Assembly (NCBI RefSeq): GCF_963678975.1 | Contig: NC_089272.1 | Coordinates: 63,376,574 to 63,440,573 of the forward strand | Length of the DNA: 64,000 nucleotides | Direction: 5' to 3' | Source: Dysidea avara | Lineage: Eukaryota > Porifera > Demospongiae > Dictyoceratida > Dysideidae | Part shown: one piece after another, positions 23,901 to 33,612 of the stretch | Layout: each line of letters opens with the position of its first letter | Numbering within the stretch: position 1 is the stretch's first letter | Position numbers and translations under genes: made by a program | The notes under the pieces: generated by a model | Told to the model about the DNA's origin: nothing | The model's input: only the letters and a program-made list of their open reading frames with translations | Database searches by the model: none

Positions 23901-26900
23901 ATAAATTTCGGCTGGTATTAAAAGTTGAGTAGAAATAGCATTCCTTTATTATATCTGGCTACTTCACTAAAACAGTCTTAGAAACAGCAAAATGATTCAC
24001 GAAAAATTGTCTTTAAAAAATGTGCTTAAGAGTCCTTGAATAGAGAATGCAATCATCATGGAGTAGTACTGATTGAAGTATAAGCCGAGTAAAGAAATGG
24101 TGTTTTGTTGATAGAAGCACAAATGTGTAAACTCAACCCAAATGAATATTGTACATAGACTAATGTCTTTAACTATCCTTATTTGTTGTAATACCCTGTA
24201 TGTGTATGTGACAATAAGTCATTTAATTGTGTTTACCTCACAGAGTCACTGGCTGCTCAAGAGAAGGATACTGGTGGAGTATGTTTTGTGTCAGCATTTC
24301 AGGGACTGTTTGCTCCTTACTGGAATGCTGAAGCTAGAGGGTACGTCTGTGTGTGTATGTGTTATGTACAGATCAGTACATAATGTGTGTACAAGCTACA
24401 GTACCTGTGTATAGACTATATCTGGTATACAAGTGTTACATCTTGCATTGATAATGTACACAGTGTAATAGGTATATTTTAATGTGTTGTTTTGATCATA
24501 AGGTCTAAAATCTACCATTACAAAGATGCTTTAGTGCCTCCTATTCTCATTACACTAGGCTAGCATTGGAGTACATCTTAGCTGTATTTGGGACCTTTAT
24601 TTGTCATGGAAAGTACTAATAGAACGGCATAGTACACAAATAATTATGGTGTTTTTGTGCACTTGTCAAACTTGGCACAGACTATGCTTCCAAATATACA
24701 GTAAACCCTCGATTATCCAAACCCATTTGTTCTCAGGCAAGGACAAAAGTGTTCAGACAAGTGAATTGTTCAGTTAACTGAAGCCCATATAATAGTTAGA
24801 CACCAAGACCAAGGGAACTAAGCGATATAGTAACCCTAATGGCCTGAGGCTGTAGCGTCCCGAGCGCAGCGAGGGTGCTACTAAAGGCCAGAGGGGTTAC
24901 TAAAACGCTTAGTTCCCGTTGGTCGCGGTGTCTAACTTATTTAGACTATGGTTTAAAGTACATACCTTTATAGCCAGAGCATTAGGGTGGGGTGAAAGAG
25001 CAATGCAGAACGGCAGAACGGTTTCTTCCTGAAGTCCTTACAGCGCCCACAAAAATAATTATTCTACCGGTAACCAGAGTAACAGCTAGAACTACAGTAG
25101 ATACGCTGTTTAGTCTATTATTTGTCCAGAATTATTCGCAGAACACGGAGAAGAATTGTATCACAGTATTGTCAAGTACTCCAGTGTATCTTTCGTGTTA
25201 TAATTATTTTTCAAGTACAAAATTGCCTGAGGGCGGGTTACTAAATTAACATGTGTAGGTGACTAAATAAGCATGTCAGGTGACTAAGTGATTTAGTAAC
25301 CCTCTAAATGAGCTGTACCATAGTCTAAACATTATTATACACAAAACACTATTGAGTTACTCTGATAGAACATACACCTCACATAGGTTGCTACGGAATT
25401 ATAAAATCTTTTATTCAGAGGAACTGATTTTTTGCACAGGCTGACTGACTAATTAATACCTTCAGACAAGTATAACAGGGCCTGAAATTATGTTTTGGAA
25501 ATGGTCTGACAAGTCCTGCTATTTGGTCGGACATACTCAATAGTACTGTACAAAAATTCCTAAAAGTGTTCAGACATTAGCCAGAAATGGTCAGAAAATG
25601 GCAGATGTCTGACCATAATTTCAGGCTCTGTATAACAGCTAAGGCTTGATTTTTTTCACTGTTTGATGTCACTAGGTACCTTTTGGCATACTGCAGTATG
25701 TACAATACACACATCATGGACTTACCAGTGTCCTCCTTTGTGTCCCATTTATTTTTGCTGACAGCCAAAGGTGTCAATTCATGGTAGCTCAATGGCTTCC
25801 CTGTGTTTGTAAACTTCAATCATTCGTATTTTTCATGGTGACTGGACTGTTTACAGAGATGCTTCTCCTATTGTACTTTGCTAGTAACCCTGTGCAATGG
25901 ACTGAACATAGCTGATAGTGAAGCATAATGGCCACTTCACTTTTGAGTCAGTGATTGATAGTTGGAGTATGCAAATCGTCCATATTTTCTGTTGTGACTA
26001 GATTGATTGCAGAGATGCTTCTCCTACTGTTCTTCACTTGTAGTGCTGCATAACAAACGGGCTGAACATGGCTGAAAGTAAGGCGTAATGGCCACTTCAC
26101 TTTTTGTGTTAGTAGTTATTGATACGTAGTTGGGACACATGTTTAGATGAAAACACTGATTAACGCAGATGCCATTCTTTCTTTGAATGTGGTATGCATG
26201 GGTCATAACAATGTTACAAAAATAATAATAAATAAATAAACACGTATATATATATAAGGAAAAGTTATGAATTTTCAATCTGATTAGTGACCATAGAAAA
26301 AATAGTTGGGAAACAAGGGAGGTTGCCCACACCTGCATATATACTAGTGGGCATTTAATCCATAATCCAGTCATGGGTATAGACTGAAGTAGGAATTAAA
26401 TGTCCACTAGTATATCTGCAGGTATAGGCGGCCTCCCTTGTTTCCCTACTTTTTCTATGGTCCCAATTCAAACTTAAAAGATCGTAATTTTTCCTTATAC
26501 TTGTAATATTATAACTTATTGTTACACACCATTGTTGGTTATCCACAGAATGATTACTGGACTCACACACAAAACTAACAGAAGTCATATTGCTAGGGCA
26601 GCCTTGGAAGGGATGTGTCTGAGAACATGGGAGGTGTGTTGAGTATCATGGAATGTGGATTCTAATTTGTAATCTGTGGTATGTAGATCGTGAAGTGCAT
26701 GTCAGAGGATTGTGGTGTTCAACTAACACAACTAAAAGTTGATGGAGGGATGACAGCGAATGACCTCTTTGTACAGATGCAGTCTGACCTCCTAGGAGCT
26801 ACTGTGTGTAAGTGTAGATTAGTATATAGGATGTTAACAATGAGTGATATTGTAATTCAGTTAAACAACTATCATGGTACTGTACAATAGAAGGTTTGAG

Positions 26901-27892
26901 GCCAGAAAATATCACCCTTAAGCCAGTCTCATATTTCATTCATGACATCCTGGCAGTATTAGGTATCATCAAGCCCAAAAATATCTGCAGAGCTATCCCA
27001 ACTCTTCCAAAAAAATTCTGTGGAATTTGTAATTTTCTGCTGGCTGGCTGGTACAAGCATAACTCAATTACAATAGTTTTATTTCTTCATTGTTTTGGGC
27101 CTGATGTGCCTATTGCAGCTACAATGTTGAATCATGGACTGACCTTTGTCCTCGTTTGTATCCAAATTTTTTCTCCATTAATGCATAGGTGTTAATTTTT
27201 GCAGTGACTTTAATAATCACTTTATATTTTCCGCGTAGTGTGACTAGATTGATTACATAAGTCCTTCTTGTACCATTGTAATGTATTATATGTAGCTAAA
27301 GTAGAATGGCCACTTAATTGATAGTCATGCAGGGTACACGTTCAGTCGTATTTCTGTAGTGACTGGATTGATTGTAGAGACACTTCTCATACACTTCTTT
27401 GTTACTGTATGTAATGGGTGGAACATAGCTGAAACCTCAAATGTTATATTTCTAGTTTTTCCATACACATACACAAATAAGATTTTCAACTTGGCTAGTT
27501 TAGACAAGTGGGTTATTACACAATGACCTTATTAAGGCACAATTGACATGTTTAAGAAATTACGAGCTAGCTAGAAACCTTGGTGCACAGTGCCCTAAAC
27601 TAGAGCAAATCACATTTTGTAATTTACTGTTTGCAATTTGTTTTTAGTGCGTACCAAAATGGCAGAGGCTACTGCATTTGGTGTTGCCATGGCAGCTGGC
27701 ATTGCCTCAGGTGCATGGCAACTATCCAAGATGACCACACCCCTTAACGACCCCTTTAGTCCAGTGATGTCCACTGAAGGTAATAATTAGTATTCATTTG
27801 TGTATTATAAATATTATTCCCACATTGCAGAATGTCAGAAAACACGAACAAGATGGGAGGATGCTATGAAGAGATGTAATATGACCAGTTGA
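14923..27892 (+). CDS. GK: Glycerol kinase, 17 exons, complete
   Basis: It phosphorylates glycerol to glycerol 3-phosphate with ATP (FGGY family). All exons join in phase with GT-AG sites to give 498 residues: 14923-14973, 15027-15097, 15191-15297, 20555-20632, 20688-20758, 21418-21555, 21831-22007, 22310-22345, 22394-22461, 22947-22989, 23542-23622, 23675-23753, 24244-24340, 26549-26633, 26687-26807, 27648-27779, 27831-27892. Family landmarks appear in order: [107 protein letters not shown] and [12 protein letters not shown]. Length and motifs are normal, so it should be active. Intron 3 (5.3 kb) contains an antisense gene and nested transposons. Confidence 0.97.
15764..15806. repeat. Perfect 19-bp hairpin in GK intron 3
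   Basis: CCGCAAAGAGTGCTTTATT and its exact complement are separated by 5 bases. Weaker pairing continues outward (GTGGGC near 15665, GCCCAC near 15822), so it is probably the core of a small foldback element. Confidence 0.6.
16284..16382. repeat. Foldback element with ~40-bp arms in GK intron 3
   Basis: The arm beginning near CATAGCCTTGCTCGTGCTAT pairs almost perfectly with the complementary sequence up to 16382 around a GC-rich loop (CTCGGCCGCGTGCCT). Confidence 0.65.
16520..17362 (-). pseudogene. Antisense gene inside GK intron 3, frame broken by an 8-bp duplication
   Basis: A long coding exon reads from a likely acceptor at 17363 (TGTTAG before TCCTGG) towards 16520 on the minus strand. 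The frame breaks near 16940, where ACCAGTGT occurs twice in tandem; counting only one copy restores one frame of about 278 codons to the stop at 16520. The protein is unrecognised. Visible features are [11 protein letters not shown] near the start, [16 protein letters not shown] and [10 protein letters not shown] in the middle, and [16 protein letters not shown] towards the end. The histidine motif and spacing faintly recall ADP-ribosyltransferase folds, but this is weak. No upstream exon was found. It may be a pseudogene, an allele or an assembly error. Confidence 0.6.
18860..18985 (-). pseudogene. Truncated duplicate of the antisense intron gene
   Basis: This stretch matches roughly 16830-16950 (shared runs include AATACAACATGGCTGACTTC and GTAGACCAGTGTACCAGCTG). 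It has ACCAGTGT only once, which supports the view that the double copy in the main gene is a later duplication. It has diverged and is interrupted, and covers only a small part of the gene. Confidence 0.6.
19121..20450. mobile_element. hAT-type element, TAGAGGTGTACCGATAT ends
   Basis: It begins TAGAGGTGTACCGATATACC and ends ATATCGGTACACCTCTA. The 8-bp flanks are GTTTCATA and GTTTCATC, a 7/8 match that fits a hAT target duplication. Subterminal sequence is full of repeated CGATA/TATCGG motifs. There is no transposase, so it is non-autonomous. A second element occupies its middle (19644-20322). Confidence 0.8.
19644..20322. mobile_element. Mutator-like foldback element with 9-bp target duplication
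   Basis: It starts GGGTAGTTGGAAAAGGCGGG and ends with the complementary AACTACCC. It is flanked by a perfect 9-bp direct repeat CTCAAACAT (19635-19643 and 20323-20331). The inverted arms are long, over 200 bp with some mismatches. A 9-bp duplication and long terminal repeats are characteristic of Mutator-like elements. There is no coding capacity. It inserted into the hAT-type element around it. Confidence 0.8.
22675..22830. mobile_element. MITE family member in a GK intron
   Basis: Inverted arms pair around CTATACTAGTGGG and CCACTAGTATAG. It is related to the element at 26286-26462; the outer arms have decayed. Confidence 0.5.
24795..25330. repeat. Two adjacent foldback elements in GK intron 13
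   Basis: 24795-24936 has arms GTTAGACACC...GGTGTCTAAC, with AACTAAGCG/CGCTTAGTT inside. From about 24941 to 25330 a second pair, TTAGACTATGG and CCATAGTCTAA, brackets another stretch. Just upstream, 24700-24720 has the CCCTCGATTATCCAAAC end typical of pogo/Tigger-type elements. Confidence 0.5.
25486..25630. repeat. Small inverted-repeat element, CAGGGCCTGAAATTA ends
   Basis: CAGGGCCTGAAATTATG at the left and CATAATTTCAGGCTCTG at the right form 17-bp terminal inverted repeats. The flanks share TATAA. It is 145 bp long and non-coding. Confidence 0.5.
26286..26462. mobile_element. Palindromic MITE just upstream of GK exon 14
   Basis: Arms from CCATAGAAAAAATAGTTGGG to CCCTACTTTTTCTATGG pair over nearly the whole length, with CACTAGTAT in both halves. 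It belongs with the copies at 22675 and, more distantly, 45712-45790. Confidence 0.6.
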
Positions 27893-28130
27893 CTAAATGA
27901 TACATGAAATGTATTTTTAATGAAATCAATGTGTTCAGACAAGGACCACGCATCATGTATTGTTCACTCAGTTCTCATATACTCAGTAGCTAATCAAACA
28001 TCACTGAACTATCTACCACCTTAACACAGAATAGGTTGCTATGAATGGTGAAGGCTGTGATTGAAGATATTGGTGTGACTTGTATTTTGTGTAGGAATGG
28101 TATTAGTCTCATATGGTCAGTCTCTGAGTG

Positions 28131-28136
28131 AATAAA
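28131..28136 (+). terminator. Polyadenylation signal AATAAA for glycerol kinase
   Basis: The first canonical AATAAA after the GK stop codon, about 240 bp downstream. Confidence 0.55.
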
Positions 28137-28139
28137 AAG

Positions 28140-29639
28140 CTAACAACATGAGATAAAAATTAGTATTGTGTGGAGACCAGTGGTCTATTCATATATCCAC
28201 CAGATATTAATAGACCACCATAATATTATAATGGTCAAGGTTTATGGGACCAGTTTAGTTCATAAAATCAACCCAAGTGTGTACATTTACATTTTAAATG
28301 TCATGGTGTTCATAACTACACACATCAAAAGGAGAAGCCTCAATAGTGAAGTTCTACATCATCATGTGGCATAAGTTATGGTGGTGGGAGATGAAAGAAT
28401 AGCAGAGAATGTGTCCACTTGTGTCAGTTCTATGAACTGTTTTTCAACAGTGCTGTATTGGAGTGGTAGTAAAGAACAATTATTCAAATTTGTGTGGTTG
28501 TACCTGTTGTGCCAATTCTGGAATTTGTTAGCAGGGAATTTTTGTTACACAGATAATGGTCCAGTAATGTATTCATTGTTGTCTACCTGACTGATGGTGC
28601 TGTTACTAGGTATATGAATAACAATTAAGTTGGGGACATCATTCAAGGAAAATGTTCTTTTGATGGTCTGTATTGTCTCTCAAGAAAGCTGAGTTTATAG
28701 CTTATTACATATCTTTGGCTTCTTTATAATACAGTAGTAACTATTAGAGCTTCTGTGTTGTGTTTGCATACATAATAATAGACTTGCATGTAATGTGGCT
28801 ACAGTTATACTTGAGATGCTGCTTCCATCTCAAGTATAACTGCAGCCACATTACATGCAAGTCACTATATATAGTCACCAACAGTGACTCGGACTACACA
28901 AACTGAACACATGTCCATTAGCCACTGTTGGTGACTATAGTGACTTCTACCACACATAATAGTGATAAATTCAAATCTTGCATGGCATGTGATCAGCAAT
29001 AAAACCGTTAGGGCCAAAATTCAGTAGCTTATATTGTTGTGTAGCTTATGATGCCTATTATGGCTGTATTATGGATTATGTCAAACACATTGGTAGACTA
29101 GACTAAAAGGCTAGGTGATAAGGTTATGATGAATAACATTCAAGTTGGGAATGTCTTGCACAGGAAAATGTCCTTTTGATGTGCTGTGGTTAGAATAACA
29201 TCTAGCTTGACCACAGTAACAAGAAGGAGTGGGAGAATTGGAAAATGTGAAGTAGCTGGAAAAGGTCAAGAAAATGTGACAGTGAAAAATATCATAGACA
29301 GTAACTATTGTTACATACTTCCAATGAGTAGAAAGAGATGGCCATGCAGTGGAGCTCATGACAACATTCACTAGCTAGAGGACTGTGTTATTAGCTATGC
29401 ATGTGCGTCTTTTCCACACTGAGCATACATGCGTCATGTGCCCTCTGATTGGTAGGTTGTCCCATTAGTCATTGTACTTGGTTGTAGCTATGACGGTGCT
29501 TCGAATTAACAAATCTGTTGGTAAGAAATGATAAGCCTGACAAGGAGCCTGGGATGACCTCTGGTGGTGTCCACTGCTGACCTTGTCGGGTAGCTATCAT
29601 GGACAGCTCATTTCACTGTATACGTCTGTTCTGTACTAG
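28140..29639. other. Intergenic; two hairpins, no gene recognised
   Basis: 28781-28863 is a near-perfect hairpin (GACTTGCATGTAATGTGGCT and its complement, 38-bp arms). 28869-28937 is a second hairpin built on AGTCACCAACAGTG. About 60 bp near 28615 recur, diverged, near 29130 (AAGTTGGGGACATC / AAGTTGGGAATGTC). Open frames here lack any protein signature. Confidence 0.5.
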
Positions 29640-30184
29640 CAGTGTTGGGAAAGTTACTTTGTAAAAGTAACTAGTTACATATTACTTTCAACTGAACTAT
29701 TTAGTTACAGTTACATATTACCCATAAAATAAAGTAACTATAATAATATTACATATTATATTACTTTGTGTCCACAGCCTTAAGCTGTCCACAGGAAAAG
29801 TTACTGATAAATAATATGCAAGATTTTACAACAAATATGACTATCCACATACTCTATGGAATTGTTGGCCAATTGAATACACTATAGCAAGTAATATCAC
29901 CTAAGGAATCTATTGTGATACTTATTGTAGAATTGTTTATAGAATTTGCAATGTATTTTTCTGTGAATCTTATCACAAATCATCTGACAAACTTATTGTA
30001 TTTCATTTGTTAAATTTTCTATAAAACCATTGAAGAATTCCCCATTGCAGTTTTACTACTAATTTTGTTATAATTTTTCATGACACAAAAAACTTACAAA
30101 AATACAACCAAAACTAAAAGCATACAGTAATACAACATGTCCTGCATCAGTACATAGCTATAGTCCTGTCCTTTAGTAATCATA

Positions 30185-32800
30185 TGTTCTGTCTGTTAAG
30201 TGATCAACAAATGTTCTATCTGTTTAGTGTTCAACAAATGTTCCATCTGTTTAGTGTTCAACAAATTCCATCTGTTTAGTGTTCAACAAATGTTCTGTCT
30301 GTTTAGTGTTCAACAAATGTTCTGTCTGTTTAGTGTTCAACAAATGTTCCGTCTGTTTAGTGTTCAACAAATGTTCTGTCTGTTTAGTGATCAACAAATG
30401 TTCTGTCTGTTTAGTGATTAGCAAATGTTCTGTCTGTTTAGTGTTCAACAAATGTTCTGTCTGTTTAGTGATTAGCAAATGTTCTGTCTGTTTAGTGATC
30501 AACAAATTTCCATCTGTTTAGTGATCAACAAATGTTCCGTCTGTATAGTGTTCAACAAATTTCTGTCCATTTAGTGTTCAACAAATGTTCTGTCTGTTTA
30601 GTGATCAACAAATGTTCCATCTGTTTAGTGTTCAACGAATTTCCATCTGTTTAGTGATCAACAAATGTTCCGTCTGTATAGTGTTCAACAAATTTCTGTC
30701 CATTTAGTGTTCAACAAATGTTCTGTCTGTTTAGTGATCAACAAATGTTCCATCTGTTTAGTGTTCAACAAATGTTCTGTCTGTTTAGTGTTCAACAAAT
30801 GTTCCGTCTGTTTAGTGTTCAACAAATGTTCTGTCTGTTTAGTGTTCAACAAATGTTCTGTCTGTTTAGTGATCAACAAATGTTCCATCTGTTTAGTGTT
30901 CAACAAATGTTCTGTCTGTTTAGTGTTCAACAAATGTTCCGTCTGTTTAGTGTTCAACAAATGTTCTGTCTGTTTAGTGTTCAACAAATGTTCTGTCTGT
31001 TTAGTGATCAACAAATGTTCTGTCTGTTTAGTGTTCAACAAATGTTCCGTCTGTTTAGTGTTCAACAAATGTTCCGTCTGTTTAGTGTTCAACAAATTTC
31101 TGTCCATTTAGTGTTCAACAAATGTTCTGTCTGTTTAGTGATCAACAAATGTTCCATCTGTTTAGTGTTCAACAAATGTTCTGTCTGTTTAGTGTTCAAC
31201 AAATGTTCCGTCTGTTTAGTGTTCAACAAATGTTCCGTCTGTTTAGTGTTCAACAAATGTTCTGTCTGTTTAGTGTTCAACAAATGTTCTGTCTGTTTAG
31301 TGATCAACAAATGTTCTGTCTGTTTAGTGTTCAACAAATGTTCCGTCTGTTTAGTGTTCAACAAATGTTCCGTCTGTTTAGTGTTCAACAAATTTCTGTC
31401 CATTTAGTGTTCAACAAATGTTCTGTCTGTTTAGTGATCAACAAATGTTCCATCTGTTTAGTGTTCAACAAATGTTCTGTCTGTTTAGTGTTCAACAAAT
31501 GTTCCGTCTGTTTAGTGTTCAACAAATGTTCTGTCTGTTTAGTGTTCAACAAATGTTCCATCTGTTTAGTGTTCAACAAATGTTCTGTCTGTTTAGTGAT
31601 CAACAAATGTTCCATCTGTTTAGTGTTCAACAAATGTTCTGTCTGTTTAGTGTTCAACAAATGTTCCGTCTGTTTAGTGTTCAACAAATGTTCCGTCTGT
31701 TTAGTGTTCAACAAATGTTCCGTCTGTTTAGTGTTCAACAAATGTTCTGTCTGTTTAGTGTTCAACAAATGTTCCGTCTGTTTAGTGTTCAACAAATGTT
31801 CCGTCTGTTTAGTGATCAACAAATGTTCTGTCTGTTTAGTGATCAACAAATGTTCCGTCTGTTTAGTGTTCAACAAATGTTCCGTCTGTTTAGTGTTCAA
31901 CAAATGTTCCATCTGTTTAGTGTTCAACAAATGTTCTGTCTGTTTAGTGTTCAACAAATGTTCCATCTGTTTAGTGTTCAACAAATGTTCTGTCTGTTTA
32001 GTGATCAACAAATGTTCCATCTGTTTAGTGTTCAACAAATGTTCTGTCTGTTTAGTGTTCAACAAATGTTCCATCTGTTTAGTGTTCAACAAATGTTCTG
32101 TCTGTTTAGTGTTCAACAAATGTTCCATCTGTTTAGTGTTCAACAAATGTTCTGTCTGTTTAGTGATCAACAAATGTTCCATCTGTTTAGTGTTCAACAA
32201 ATGTTCCATCTGTTTAGTGTTCAACAAATGTTCCGTCTGTTTAGTGTTCAACAAATGTTCTGTCTGTTTAGTGTTCAACAAATGTTCCATCTGTTTAGTG
32301 TTCAACAAATGTTCTGTCTGTTTAGTGATCAACAAATGTTCCATCTGTTTAGTGTTCAACAAATGTTCTGTCTGTTTAGTGTTCAACAAATGTTCCGTCT
32401 GTTTAGTGTTCAACAAATTCCATCTGTTTAGTGTTCAACAAATGTTCTGTCTGTTTAGTGATTAGCAAATGTTCTGTCTGTTTAGTGTTCAACAAATGTT
32501 CCATCTGTTTAGTGATTAGCAAATGTTCTGTCTGTTTAGTGATCAACAAATTTCCATCTGTTTAGTGATCAACAAATGTTCCATCTGTTTAGTGATTAGC
32601 AAATGTTCTGTCTGTTTAGTGATCAACAAATTTCCATCTGTTTAGTGATCAACAAATGTTCCGTCTGTATAGTGTTCAACAAATTTCTGTCCATTTAGTG
32701 TTCAACAAATGTTCTGTCTGTTTAGTGTTCAACGAATTTCCATCTGTCTAGTGATCAACAAATGTGTTGTCTGTTTAGTAATCAACAAATGTTCTATCTG
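30185..32800. repeat. 27-bp minisatellite, about 95 copies
   Basis: The unit is TGTTCTGTCTGTTTAGTG followed by TTCAACAAA, with C/T/A variation in TTCTGT/TTCCGT/TTCCAT and GTTC/GATC/GATT. Because 27 is a multiple of 3 the array leaves two plus frames and one minus frame free of stops, giving long repetitive open frames that are not evidence of a protein. Variants such as TTTCTGTCCATT recur at multiples of the unit (for example 405 and 297 bp apart), showing a higher-order structure. Confidence 0.95.
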
Positions 32801-32801
32801 C

Positions 32802-33079
32802 TTAGTGATCAACAAATTTAGTGATCAACATAAAATTATGTTCCGTCTGTTTAGTGATCAACAACAAATGTTCCATCTGTGAAGAGATCAACAACAAATG
32901 TTCCATCTGTGAAGAAATCAACAAGCATTCCGTCTGTTTAGTAATCATCAACAAATGTTTCGTCTGTTTAGTAGTCAACAATGTTCCATCTGGATCATCC
33001 GAAGAATTCTCCACATACAAATCCCAATTGTTACAAATGCATGGCTCGCATAAAAAATCTTCAGCAAATTGGCCATAGC
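32802..33079 (-). CDS. Exon-like sequence running into the minisatellite
   Basis: On the minus strand, after a possible acceptor (TTTCTGAG, exon from 33079), the frame reads FAEDFLCEPCICNNWDLYV, then an acidic ENSSDDPDGT stretch, then directly into degenerate TKQ...HLL repeats and a stop at 32802. The non-repetitive part looks coding. The repeats are the translated minisatellite, in the only minus frame that has no stops. The gene is not recognised, and joining to the exons at 33486-33612 was not possible in phase. Confidence 0.35.
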
Positions 33080-33239
33080 CTCAGAAATATAGCTCTTCCC
33101 TGCAGTATAATAATATAATCAGCTGTGCATATAATTAAATAATAACTCACAAAGTTTAGACAACCATTTTTTGCACTGAAATCCTTCCTTTGTTCTAGAT
33201 TTTTTATTCAGAACACTCATTTGGGTATAAATTATTATT

Positions 33240-33345
33240 TGACGGAGACTCCTTCAATGGAACATCAACAAATTAATTGACGGAGACTCCTTCAATGGAA
33301 CATCAACAAATTAATTGACGGAGACTCCTTCGATGGAACATCTAC
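33240..33345. repeat. 38-bp tandem repeat, 2.8 copies
   Basis: The unit TGACGGAGACTCCTTCAATG... repeats at 33240, 33278 and 33316, the last with a few changes. Confidence 0.9.
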
Positions 33346-33485
33346 ACACTTCAATAGTTTCAAATACACTCCAGATCAAAGCATTCTTCTGGTTTTTGTA
33401 CACCCACACCAAATAGATTTTATTTTGACTCACTACAATGACATACTATGCATACACAATAATAGGAACTGATGTGCTTGCTTAC

Positions 33486-33612
33486 CAGATGAAGTGGATC
33501 CTTAAGTTGGTTAGCCAACACTACAACCTGAAATTTTTACATTCGACAACCATACAAGTTAGGCATTAGCTAGCTATCACCTCACCTGTTGTGTTACTTC
33601 AATGGCAGCCAT
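33486..33612 (-). CDS. Start of an unidentified gene, two short coding exons
   Basis: An ATG at 33612 opens MAAIEVTQQ, which ends at a GTGAGG donor (exon 33612-33586). The next exon (33527-33486), with a good AATTTTTACATT-complement/CAG acceptor, reads VVVLANQLKDPLHL and ends at GTAAGC. Both junctions are phase 0. A possible untranslated first exon ends near 33718 at GTAAGT. No third exon could be placed. Two CACGTG-type motifs at about 33900-33935 may be part of a promoter. It lies inside the 6-kb hAT-type element, so it may be a captured gene fragment. Confidence 0.4.

Noticed and set aside
28781-28937. Transcription terminator or structured RNA from the strong hairpins
   Set aside because: Animal DNA with many similar foldback MITEs nearby; nothing indicates a transcript or an RNA family.
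30200-32465. Long open frames (up to ~447 codons) with KCSVCLVFN or QMFCLFSVQ repeats
   Set aside because: They are produced by a 27-bp tandem repeat whose unit lacks stops in two plus frames; there is no non-repetitive coding sequence or start context on that strand.
30185-32800. CRISPR-like array
   Set aside because: Units are directly abutting near-identical 27-mers with no unique spacers, in an intron-bearing animal genome.
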